Below are positions 7,635 to 15,110 of a stretch of DNA of 15,110 nucleotides, in pieces. The stretch comes from Phoronis pallida (taxonomy: Eukaryota; Phoronida; Phoronidae). The notes beneath the pieces were generated by a model that saw only the letters and a list, made by a program, of their open reading frames with translations, did no database searches and was not told the DNA's origin. Made by a program: the position numbers and the translations under genes. Each line of letters opens with the position of its first letter. Position 1 is the stretch's first letter. The stretch spans positions 1-15,110 of the forward strand of contig JAOXYC010027790.1 of assembly GCA_028565715.1 (NCBI GenBank), in the 5' to 3' direction.

Positions 7635-7972
7635 GTGAAATTAGCAACTTTTGAATGAGGTCGCTTTGAGGGAGATTTTTTGGTGTGAATTGAATCTTGA
7701 CATTAGTCCGAACACATGAATACCTTCGCTTCTTCCAGAAAACTACATCCATAGATATGTCAAATGTAACTTGATCAAATATCTACAATGGCTTACAAGA
7801 AAACTGAGATCAACTGTAATGAATGAAACTGTGTTTTCGATAAATGATGAAGGTAGTAATAAGGTTTTCCTGCGAGTTTGGCAACTGAAAACTATCAAAT
7901 TGTGTAAAAGAAACAGATGAATTGCAGTAATTCAATAGTTGATAATTACACACTGGTAAATAGCGATGTGAC
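7635..7972 (+). mobile_element. Family A copy 4, tandem with copy 3
   Basis: It starts with CAATGTGAAATTAGCAACTT, the inner part of the left TIR; the outer TACATCGCTACTTAC is missing at the junction with copy 3. The core (CTTCGCTTCTTCC, ACTTGATCAAATATCTACAA, GAGATCAACTGTAAT, GATGAAGGTAGTAATAA) is present, and it ends GGTAAATAGCGATGTGAC. Head-to-tail arrangement. Confidence 0.75.
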
Positions 7973-8099
7973 TTTTAGTGCACTTCACACTTCTTGCTGA
8001 ATGTTTGTGAAAAAGAGACTTACTCATTTTCATTTCCTTTATGCTTTAACAATTCTTCATAAATAAAACAAAATCCTTAGTTTCAAAGAATAATACTTA

Positions 8100-8105
8100 T
8101 TTATT
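8100..8105 (-). terminator. Distal polyadenylation signal of the SASH1-like gene
   Basis: AATAAA on the minus strand (TTTATT on the plus strand), about 1.3 kb past the stop. Its use is inferred. Confidence 0.4.
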
Positions 8106-9279
8106 CAATTATAAATTGCTTACACATATCTTAACACATTTTCATGAACAATTTTTGTTGATGAACGTCAAATAAATCAAGGATTACCAAGTTTAATAAT
8201 ATTTTAAACACAAATTAATTACAAATGTCAACTTAATAAAATCTTATACAATTCAAAATAATAACTTAATAAATATGAACATGAAAAGAAAATGACCATT
8301 CATCACCATTATAAAGCACACCAGGTACATTTTTTCCACACCTGTGAATAATTAACCTTTTTATGCATATTTTTCCAAATGCCCTAATTTTACACAAATG
8401 TTACATAACATAACTTTTACTCTCAGTTCCCTATGCAAAGGAATTTGCCAAAAGCAGGTTTTCATTTACAAAGACATGAATGCGACCAAGATTTTTAAAA
8501 ATGGAAATTTCTGGTCAAATTTAAAAACTACAACTACATTCATTGCACGATGATCCCATAACTAGACTACTAAAAATTTTGTCAATATTTTGAGAAATAT
8601 TCAACAAAAAGCACAAAATAATTTGATTTCCAAATCTCAACTCCATCCTAAAAGTGGTGTCAGTGATGAATGAACACCTTTTACAGTAACATTTCCTTAG
8701 CAACAGAAACTTAGCAGTATAGCTTTTAAGCAACTTTTTTAGTTATGCAAATTAAAGTTCTCTAAAATGATTGGTTTTGTACAAAATGAGTAACGACCCT
8801 ATAAAAACTCTTATTCTTAACAAAAATGGATATTATTTCTTAATGTATGCTTTGTGTTCCACAGACTACATGGTTTACTTAACGACCATGGAATGAGTTT
8901 ATAACTTCAACTATCAATATTGCAAGACAGTATACTTTGTATAGTGGGTAGAATAATGACCGACAAAGATAGTTTGAAGCTACAAACCTTTGTGTTTAAG
9001 TTATTGAAATAAGCTTATAATGTGTTCTTATCTTAAAGTAATACTCATATTATTGTAAAAAATGTACTAATGTATAGAAAAATCCAGGAAACAATGTTTA
9101 TATTGATATTGAAAAATAATTATCGTAATTTGAATTCCAAATTAAAAATTAACAAAGCGTAAAATGCTACTTAAAGAAGGAGACAGTTCTTAACTAATCC
9201 AGGTGTGTGAAGCAAAATAAAAAAATTCAGAAAAATCAACTGCAACATCCCAACGATGATATAACAGTTTAATGCCAAA

Positions 9280-9285
9280 TTTATT
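9280..9285 (-). terminator. Proximal polyadenylation signal of the SASH1-like gene
   Basis: AATAAA on the minus strand, about 120 nt past the stop codon, followed by GU-rich sequence (TCGTTGGGATGTTG). Confidence 0.45.
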
Positions 9286-9401
9286 GACATGTGAACATAG
9301 ATTGAAGTGTTTGCTAAATTACAAGTTTTTCACAGAAAAAATCTATACATGATGTAGAATCAACCATGTCCAATTTAAGAATAACAAACATGTGAAAGTT
9401 T

Positions 9402-9713
9402 TCACACTTTATCCATCACATCAACCTTAGATTTCCAGTGGTGCGGACACTGGGTCATTTGTGAGTCCATATAATACCTCAAGGCATCGATGGCGGCCAT
9501 TAACCGTCGTACGTGCCGAGAGTCTTTAACACAGCATTTCTTTAACTGTGGTTCACTCATTTCTTTGATAAAGTCCAGAGTGATGAAGCCGGCAGTATGA
9601 AACACATTGATATACATTGGAAGTCCGTTTACTATGAGGAAATCCTCCACGGATGAATATATATTGTCGTAGATCGGGTTAATACAGCTCTCTCCTAAGT
9701 TGTCATTTGGCAC
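9402..9713 (-). CDS. SASH1: SASH1-like last exon (SAM2 and stop codon)
   Basis: The acceptor is ATTTTGACAG|GTG; the first codon is Val 9713-9711, not a start. It encodes 103 residues with SSVEDFLIVNGLPMYINVF, then HTAGFITLDFIKEMSEPQL and a helix with HVRRLMAAIDALRYY, a complete SAM domain. Stop TGA is at 9404-9402. NPIYDNIY just before the SAM contains two possible phosphotyrosine sites. Confidence 0.93.
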   Translation of the reverse strand: MPNDNLGESCINPIYDNIYSSVEDFLIVNGLPMYINVFHTAGFITLDFIKEMSEPQLKKCCVKDSRHVRRLMAAIDALRYYMDSQMTQCPHHWKSKVDVMDKV

Positions 9714-12700
9714 CTGTCAAAATAAAAACGGATGTTATACTTTAAGTTAATCACTACAGTTTTTGTATGTGATCTTTTCTTAGTCTAGCAAAAAGGACTG
9801 ATGGTAGCAGTAAGTCCATTGAATTTCACATTGTGGAATGAAATTTTTATTTCGAACGAAGAAAGTTACTTCCTCTGCTTGTAATTTGTGAATAAGATTT
9901 AAATATCAAAAGAAGAACGTTATTTCCCTTCTTGTATTTTAGGCCATTAGGCAGACTCCCTTGGTCTTAAATTAAGACAGTGTTTGAACAATATAAAAAT
10001 TATCGTTGATGAAACTTACAGCAATAAGTCCTAGTGCTTTCAATTGTTGACATCTGACATGTTCCATGGCCATAGCCATACTACGAATATCCTGACGACC
10101 AAGTTCCTCAGCATAACGCAGAACCAGGGCAGGTGGTATACCACAGAAACCAGCCTATAAATATGAAATATTTAGAATACATTTTCAAAAAAATCGCCAA
10201 AAATGTAATCTATTCAATATCTCGAGTCGTGTTTTAACAATTAAAAGATGAACTAAAATTATGTTTGTGCTTGTTGACCTGAAAATGCAATTGGCGCAAT
10301 TCACTGTTGGGAACTGTACAAGGCATCTGTCAATTGAACACATTAAGATTGAAACTATTGCTTATTACGGGATCATATAGCCTCACTCACCATATCTGTG
10401 TAAGGCTCATCAGTCAGTTGAATCATCTCCTGCTGTAGTTTGGTAATCACAAGATTCTCGATAGATCCTCCAACAGGGCGAGCTGCTTGTTTCTGCGACA
10501 TGGCGCGAGGTGATAGACTGGAGCTGGACTTTCTAGGCGACACAGGTGGCTTGGAACGAGGGCGTCCTTGAGGTGACATGGGGGGTGAGACGATGTTGGC
10601 GAAGCTTTGTAGGATCACATGATGCCCTTTGGTAGCATGAAGAGGCTGATTGTCATAGTGCGCTGATGATGTCATAGGTGTGTTCTGAGCATGTGCGGAG
10701 TGTGATGGCGAACCAGATGGTGTTGATGAGAGTGATGATGATGGTGATGATGTGATGATATTAAGTTGAGAGGTGTTGGCCTTGAGTGATACACTCCTGG
10801 CTGGTGCCTGGGGTTTGGGTTTGCGTGGAACGGTTGGCTGACCTTTAGCGGTCTTTGTCGGCGATGGAGGGGGAGATATAAAGTCATTAGGGGGGGATGT
10901 AATAGTAGCACTGGATGTGGTCGACACTGTCCTGCCGGAAACAGGTTTCGGTTTAAGCTGAGGTTTAGGACGCATTGATAACTGGTTCTCTTTATTATCC
11001 TCATCCAGTTTATCAAGAGTTTTAACAGTCTGAGTACACATGTCCTGAACCACATTATCAATATCTCGGTTGATAGCGGCGACCTCCTCAGACGCACTAC
11101 TACATTTAGAGCTAGACTTGCCAACAGTACTGGGTGGTGAACGTTCCTTGAGGTTTTCACTGCTGGCATAACAACCAGAATCTCGTCGTGGTGATTCACA
11201 CGATGTTATATGTGACCTTGTGATATCCAATAGTTGATTTCTTGGCATGACTTCTGGGGAGTCTGGAGCTGTAATGAAAAATATTGAATTTGTGAAATTT
11301 TGTTTTTAGAAGTCCATACTGCAAGATAATCATTTTTATTATAAGAAACTTAAATTTAGCATCGGTCGACTGGTTTTGGTAATTCTTTAAGAAAAATATA
11401 ATTGTTTGTAAAATGAAATTGGCAAGAGAAAGTCCAATTGATGGTCTGTAGCCAAAATATGACTACCGTATTAAATTGTGATAAAGATACTTTAAATTCA
11501 TAATATGAACCAAGTGTTAACTTATAATACATCATTTTCATTCAATATTCTCTTTTTTCCAGCAATAATTTTTGTAAAAGCTTTTTATACAATTAAATGT
11601 ATAGTTATCTACATACTGTCATAGTCAAGGTCATTAACCAAGTCTGCTGCTGTTAACAATTTGGCTCGCTGTTCTGGACTCGTGATCTTTAGTTCATCTA
11701 GGTCATTCTGTTCCAGCTCACCAAATGTTTCTAAGGAGTTGTAGCCATTTTGAATGAAGACCGGTGTCAGCGACTGCAAAATAAAGAAAAGTCCCGTTTT
11801 ATTTTTTGTAAAATGCAGATAAGTTATGTAGATATGACCATTGCAACGGTCACCTTTACTGATATATGCAAAATGATAATTTTCCTATCAGACATCTTAC
11901 AAAATTCCAAGCACCGTGTGGTGTTATATAATCTTTTAGATTTTAGTTAACAAGGTGGAAACTGACAACAGCTTTTCGATATATTCTAAGTGTCAATTGT
12001 CAGTTAAGTTCAGTGAATGTGAAAACTAGACATTTTCAATGAGAGATTTGAGTAGAAAACCCCACTCACTTCTAACCCCAGTCTCTTCAGCAGCTCTTCA
12101 ACTGTTCGTGGTTTGCTGCGTTTTGAGAAACGTTTCTTTGATGTGTGTTTGAGGTTCCTTCGAGACATTCTGGGAGTTTCTTCAGACAATAACTCAACGT
12201 CAACCAACTTGAATTTCCCTGTGTGTCCATTCAACACACCTGTCCATAAGCCAGATGGGTTCTTCTCAATAACACTGATCACGTCGCCTCTCTAGAAGGG
12301 GGAGAAAAATAATGAAATTTAGGTTTATTCAAGGCATGCAAAATGTCAAATACCACAAAATATTGAACTGCATTTTATTTGGATTATTCAAATATGATCA
12401 TTCTAGAAAACATTCTTTTACATGTATTCGGTGTCCTGATGGTTAAAGTATATTTCTATCAAAATAAATTTGAAAAATAACACAAATATGTTTAGGTCCA
12501 TGTCGACGTTTCAGTTTATTCTGCAACCATCATCAGGAAATAAACCGAAACGTCGACATGAACCTAAACATATTTGTGTTATTTTTCAAATTTGATGTTA
12601 TGGCCAACAACTAAATTAATCCATTTCTATCAACATTTGACAGATATTTTTTGTATAATGATATTATGAATAAATCTCACTTTTAAACTAAGTCGGTCCT

Positions 12701-15110
12701 TCTCAAGCTCAGCAGGGGCATAATCGGCAATGGCTTTTGCCCTTCCCACAATGCCACTGGACTGGTTGGAGTCATCCTCCGTCGAGGTGGAGCTATGGGA
12801 ACGCTTATTACATGATGAGCTACTGGGGGCGCTGTCGCTTGGACTACTTCCTGATGAGTGCTTGTTTGCAACCTCCATTATCTGTGAACAACAAAAGACT
12901 GAATAGATGAGCAATCTAGTTTCACCTCAGACGTTTCACATAATATAAATATTAAATACCGAGAGGTTTTTTTTAAAGTTGGAATAGCTGAAACCTGTGG
13001 CAGAAGTGCCAAAATGACATGTTTACACCCAAAGGGCCTAAAATGTCACTTTTTTAATGGATTTCTTGTTTTTGTTGAAAATAGATTAATTAAATAAAGA
13101 AAAACACCTCGGATCCCTTGATTACTATTCATGGGGCTATAATGTTTCCTGCATTCATTTTTAGTATAAATGTGCAAAAGTAAAAGCGGTGAGTTTTCTT
13201 CACATAGTATAGACTATTTCAATTGTATTTCATTAAGAACTGAACAATACAACAATTTTTATATTTTCCCACAATACAAAACAATTGGGTTTGAAGTTTG
13301 AACTAGTAAGAACTGATAGGGGTCAAGTAGAATAATGGGCTGAAACCAGGACATCCTGCCATAAACTAGCCTGTGTCACCCCTAACAAGTTTAATGTGTA
13401 AACACTTCTTTGTAATGGATGTGAAAAATCACCCCAGTTTATAATCCCATCACTAGACTGGAACATTACATGCCAAGAGTCATGCATGCATTTGAAATTT
13501 CGCATTTATGATTCCAGTATCCTAAAATGAAACAAATTGAATGGCTTCACAATTTTCAACAAAGTTTTGAATTTTTTGGTTCATTCTCGATTTTTAGAAA
13601 GTTGCAGGATCATTGTTTTGATACTTAAACTGACTTCAACCCAGATTTTCCCCTTTTTTAACTGTGAGAATGGGTTCAAAGTCCATAACCTTTGATTATA
13701 GAACAGGGTTTTAAACAGCATCTGTGTCAAAGTCAATTGTTAAACACTGATAAAGGACTGCAACAAAATGGTAATTTTAAAGTTTTGAAAATAAAATAAA
13801 ATTGTTTTGATATTTATCTGAGTTAAGCCTGGTTCACAGTTACCGTAACTGCCGGGTCGGCCTCAACATGTGAACCGTGTAAACCGGGAGTGCCGGGAAT
13901 GCCGGGACTTCCCGACAGTTATGGCGAACTGTGAATCAGGCTTTAGCCATAACTGCCAGGGTTGTTGGGACGCGGCAGTCCCGTCACTCCCGGCAGTTAC
14001 GGCAACTGTGAACCAGGCTTTAGTTGAAACATACCTCACTAGTCATACTAAGTGACTGGATCTGGGAGAAATTCTTCCTAACTTCATTTTTCAATTTGTC
14101 GTTGAAGCTGTCTCTTTGGATGCCTGAGCGCTCAAGTTTCTGTAAAAATATCAATCACGACATGTCATACAAAAATATACAGACAATGTGCAGTGAACAA
14201 AAAAAGGAAAAAGAGACAAGTAAACCATATTGCATGTTTACTTATAAAAAAGAAGATACGTTATAATTTCTATTAAAAAAAACACGTTTGGCCGGCCCAA
14301 AAGGAAGTTAAGTTCAATTGATGCCTCTTTGAGTATAACTCCCTTCCAAGACAGTGCCTTTAGAGTTTTCTTAAAAATACTGCAAACGTATTTCAATGTT
14401 CCCCAAAATAAATGCCTATTTGATCTAAATGGATGCAAAACCATTAAAAACCAATCACCATAGACCCAACCAGTTCACTTCACTTAAAACTGACCAGATT
14501 GGCACTTCTTAACACAGAACCAATGTGATATTAACTAAGTGCTATTTTGTGGGCACTTAATTCACCCCGGCCATTGTATAGGCAATCTCGTCCGAGTACA
14601 GTCAGTTGGTCTATTGTTATTCCACACATCAAAAGGCTTCGATGTAATCAGGAGCAGATCCGTTCTTTGAAGTCGTGTTTATTGTCCATAACGGTAGTTA
14701 TCACTCAACAAAAGGCGCCCATTAACTACTAGATGATGTACAATTTACACAGGTATCGTGTGTGATCAGGTTTCATGTCATCAAAATGTTTTTAAACTGC
14801 AGTTATAGTAGCAGACAGAGTGGTAATGATACTAGGCAAGTACAGTGAAATTTGAACCAGCTGACTTCGTACAAATTTTAATGACATAAGGCTTATACTT
14901 TACCTTTATGTTTAGTGTTCTTCATCAACGTTAATGCGTGTTATTTTATCTATTTTATACAAAATTTATCTGATGAGTTACAATTGAGAACATTAATTTT
15001 TAATGACATGTATTCTAACCCATTTTGTGTAGTGGAGTACATAAATGTTGATTGTAAATATTTTACCTGATCGAATTCATCCTGATCTTCGTAATCGGAC
15101 GAGTTGACCT
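9402..15110 (-). CDS. SASH1: SAM and SH3 domain-containing adaptor, SASH1-like, 3' part of the gene (7 exons visible)
   Basis: Exons in transcript order: 15110-15067 (partial), 14139-14035, 12881-12681, 12291-12070, 11773-11617, 11268-10391, 10154-10020, 9713-9402; the last two complete the seven-intron chain, with 683 codons visible. Domains, counted from the right window edge: SLY-like region with NFSQIQSLSM (about 15-49); SH3 (about 93-150; AKAIADYAPAELEKDRLSLK, then RGDVISVIEKNPSGLW); a basic cluster (KKRFSKRSKPR); SAM1 (about 179-238; TVEELLKRLGLE, then NGYNSLETF); a long Ser/Pro-rich linker; the conserved SASH1 block CGIPPALVLRYAEEL (about 539); and SAM2 (about 601-660; SSVEDFLIVNGLPMYINVF). 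SH3-SAM-CGIPPALV-SAM is the SASH1 order; the shorter relatives SASH3 and SAMSN1 have one SAM. Vertebrate SASH1 is a scaffold in TLR4/TRAF6 signalling and cell adhesion; that role here is inferred from homology. The N-terminus is off the window. Confidence 0.9.
10020..10154 (-). CDS. SASH1: SASH1-like exon (conserved CGIPPALV block)
   Basis: The acceptor is TATAG|GCT and the donor GCT|GTAAGT. It has 45 codons, phase 0. AGFCGIPPALVLRYAEELGR followed by VRCQQLKALGL matches the conserved block between the two SAM domains of SASH1 (CGIP-ALVQRYAE-L...). This is the strongest reason to prefer SASH1 over the one-SAM relatives. Confidence 0.92.
10391..11268 (-). CDS. SASH1: SASH1-like large exon (disordered Ser/Pro/Lys-rich linker)
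   Basis: The acceptor is CATTACAG|CT and the donor ATG|GTGAGT; 878 nt with phase closing at both ends. It encodes about 292 residues of low-complexity linker: Ser-Pro pairs (SPPPSPTK, SPPMSPQG, SPRK), Pro/Lys motifs (RPKPQLKPKP, PTVPRKPKPQAPAR) and Ser runs (SSPSSSLSSTPSGSPSHS). Near the end, ENLVITKLQQEMIQLTDEPY resembles the segment before the CGIP block of SASH1. The many SP and PxxP sites suggest phosphorylation and SH3-ligand docking, which is inference. Confidence 0.9.
11269..11616 (-). other. Intron of the SASH1-like gene
   Basis: AT-rich, bounded by GTATGT and TTACAG. No repeat or coding homology noticed. The other short introns (9714-10019, 10155-10390, 11774-12069) likewise show nothing. 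Confidence 0.6.
11617..11773 (-). CDS. SASH1: SASH1-like exon (rest of SAM1)
   Basis: The acceptor is ATTTTGCAG|TCG and the donor ACA|GTATGT. It reads SLTPVFIQNGYNSLETF, then GELEQNDLDELKITSPEQR and AKLLTAADLV, the rest of a SAM fold with the NGY-LETF and DLDELKI helices typical of SASH1/SAMSN1 SAM1. It ends in phase 1. Confidence 0.92.
12070..12291 (-). CDS. SASH1: SASH1-like exon (second half of SH3, basic linker, start of SAM1)
   Basis: The acceptor is CCTTCTAG|AGA and the donor GAA|GTGAGT. It has 74 codons. RGDVISVIEKNPSGLWTGVL and NGHTGKFKLVDVELL complete the SH3. The next segment has a basic cluster (KKRFSKRSKPR) that could act as a nuclear localisation signal, and TVEELLKRLGLE opens the first SAM domain. 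Confidence 0.92.
12466..12593. repeat. Inverted repeat with 55-bp arms in a SASH1-like intron
   Basis: Left arm 12466-12520 and right arm 12539-12593 pair at 53 of 55 positions around an 18-nt loop (CTGCAACCATCATCAGGA). The arms carry GAAACGTCGACATG. No flanking duplication is obvious. It lies within the intron that splits the SH3 domain (12292-12680). Confidence 0.9.
12681..12881 (-). CDS. SASH1: SASH1-like exon (Ser-rich, first half of SH3)
   Basis: The acceptor is TTGTTCACAG|ATA and the donor AAA|GTGAGA. It has 67 codons. A Ser-rich run (SSGSSPSDSAPSSSS) is followed by GRAKAIADYAPAELEKDRL and SLK, the first strands of an SH3 domain; the intron falls inside the SH3 before the RGD-V-I strand. 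Confidence 0.88.
12882..14034 (-). other. Intron of the SASH1-like gene upstream of the SH3 exon
   Basis: About 1.15 kb, mostly AT-rich unique-looking sequence, with a GC-richer TIR element filling the first 200 nt next to the donor (13823-14022). Nothing else recognised. Confidence 0.6.
13823..14022. mobile_element. TTA-flanked MITE with three terminal repeats
   Basis: TTA|AGCCTGGTTCACAGT... (left TIR 13826-13856) and ...ACTGTGAACCAGGCT|TTA (right TIR 13989-14019) pair at 30 of 31 positions. TTA on both sides fits a PIF/Harbinger-type target. A further diverged right TIR at 13911-13942 is also followed by TTA (13943-13945), so the unit looks like a complete 119-bp element plus a second truncated one. 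GC-rich compared with its surroundings. Confidence 0.85.
14035..14139 (-). CDS. SASH1: SASH1-like exon (SLY-type conserved region)
   Basis: The acceptor is TTTTTACAG|AAA and the donor GAG|GTATGT. It has 35 codons, phase 0 on both sides: KLERSGIQRDSFNDKLK, then NEVRKNFSQIQSLSMTSE. Basic residues followed by Phe-Ser-Gln...Ser-Leu-Ser-Met resemble the segment preceding the SH3 domain in SLY-family proteins. A TIR element starts only 13 nt into the intron after this exon. Confidence 0.8.
14140..15066 (-). other. Intron of the SASH1-like gene at the right edge
   Basis: About 930 nt, AT-rich, bounded by GTAAAA and TTTTTACAG. No repeat family or coding homology recognised. Confidence 0.55.
15067..15110 (-). 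CDS. SASH1: SASH1-like exon (3' part, cut by the window edge)
   Basis: In the only frame that joins the next exon in phase 0, it reads VNSSDYEDQDEFDQ, an acidic stretch, ending CAG|GTAAAA. The 5' end lies outside the window. The assignment rests on phase, donor and acidic composition. Confidence 0.68.

Larger units (their letters stand above)
6861..8079. other. Convergent intergenic region
   Basis: It lies between the inferred 3' ends of the two genes. It contains an AAT/GCGCTTT fold-back repeat (6946-7019) and two tandem family A copies (7370-7972). No gene seen. Confidence 0.5.
8080..9401 (-). other. SASH1-like 3' UTR (inferred)
   Basis: Very AT-rich, no coding homology and no recognisable repeat. 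Two AATAAA signals on the minus strand, one near the stop and one about 1.3 kb away, suggest short and long 3' UTRs. Confidence 0.5.

Noticed and set aside
7370-7972. CRISPR-like or satellite array
   Set aside because: Only two long, diverged units of transposon type, no short regular repeats and spacers, and the context is eukaryotic.
10715-10760. GATGAT-type microsatellite as a non-coding repeat
   Set aside because: It is inside the large SASH1-like exon and encodes a Ser-rich run in frame.
10672-11199. 175-codon minus-strand open frame with His runs
   Set aside because: Out-of-frame shadow of the large SASH1-like exon; the in-frame reading closes phase at both splice sites.
12683-12871. 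62-codon minus-strand frame overlapping the SH3 exon
   Set aside because: Shadow frame; the true frame gives the SH3 sequence.

Overview
This is a window of animal nuclear DNA: AT-rich, intron-rich and crowded with short non-autonomous transposable elements. Two spliced protein-coding genes converge on each other. Splice sites follow GT...AG and reading phases close at every junction. Gene content and repeat style suggest a marine invertebrate, possibly a lophotrochozoan such as a mollusc, but the sequence alone does not fix the phylum. No prokaryotic feature, CRISPR array, virus or rRNA/tRNA gene was seen.

Layout. 1-923: upstream flank with two inverted repeats. 924-6003 (+): complete gene for a PCNP homologue (PEST proteolytic signal-containing nuclear protein), five coding exons, 179 residues. 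Intron 1 holds a nested transposon cluster, intron 2 a GGGGGAATTTT-repeat patch, intron 3 a short TIR element, and intron 4 a 48-bp-TIR element and a nearly perfect 93-95-bp-arm palindrome. 6004 to about 6860: PCNP 3' UTR with a G-quadruplex candidate. About 6860-8080: convergent intergenic region with an AAT/GCGCTTT fold-back repeat and two copies of the element family seen in PCNP intron 1. About 8080-9401: AT-rich 3' UTR of the second gene. 9402-15110 (-): the 3' part of a SASH1-type (SLY family) SH3/SAM adaptor gene, seven coding exons and 683 codons visible, with the N-terminus beyond the right edge. Its introns hold a 55-bp-arm inverted repeat and a TTA-flanked element with three terminal repeats lying against a splice donor.

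The two proteins have no known joint function: PCNP is a small nuclear protein linked to ubiquitination, while SASH1 is a cytoplasmic or membrane-associated signalling scaffold. I see no evidence of a new multi-gene system. What is unusual is the number of different fold-back/TIR families in 15 kb and the long intronic hairpins that the host transcripts would carry.
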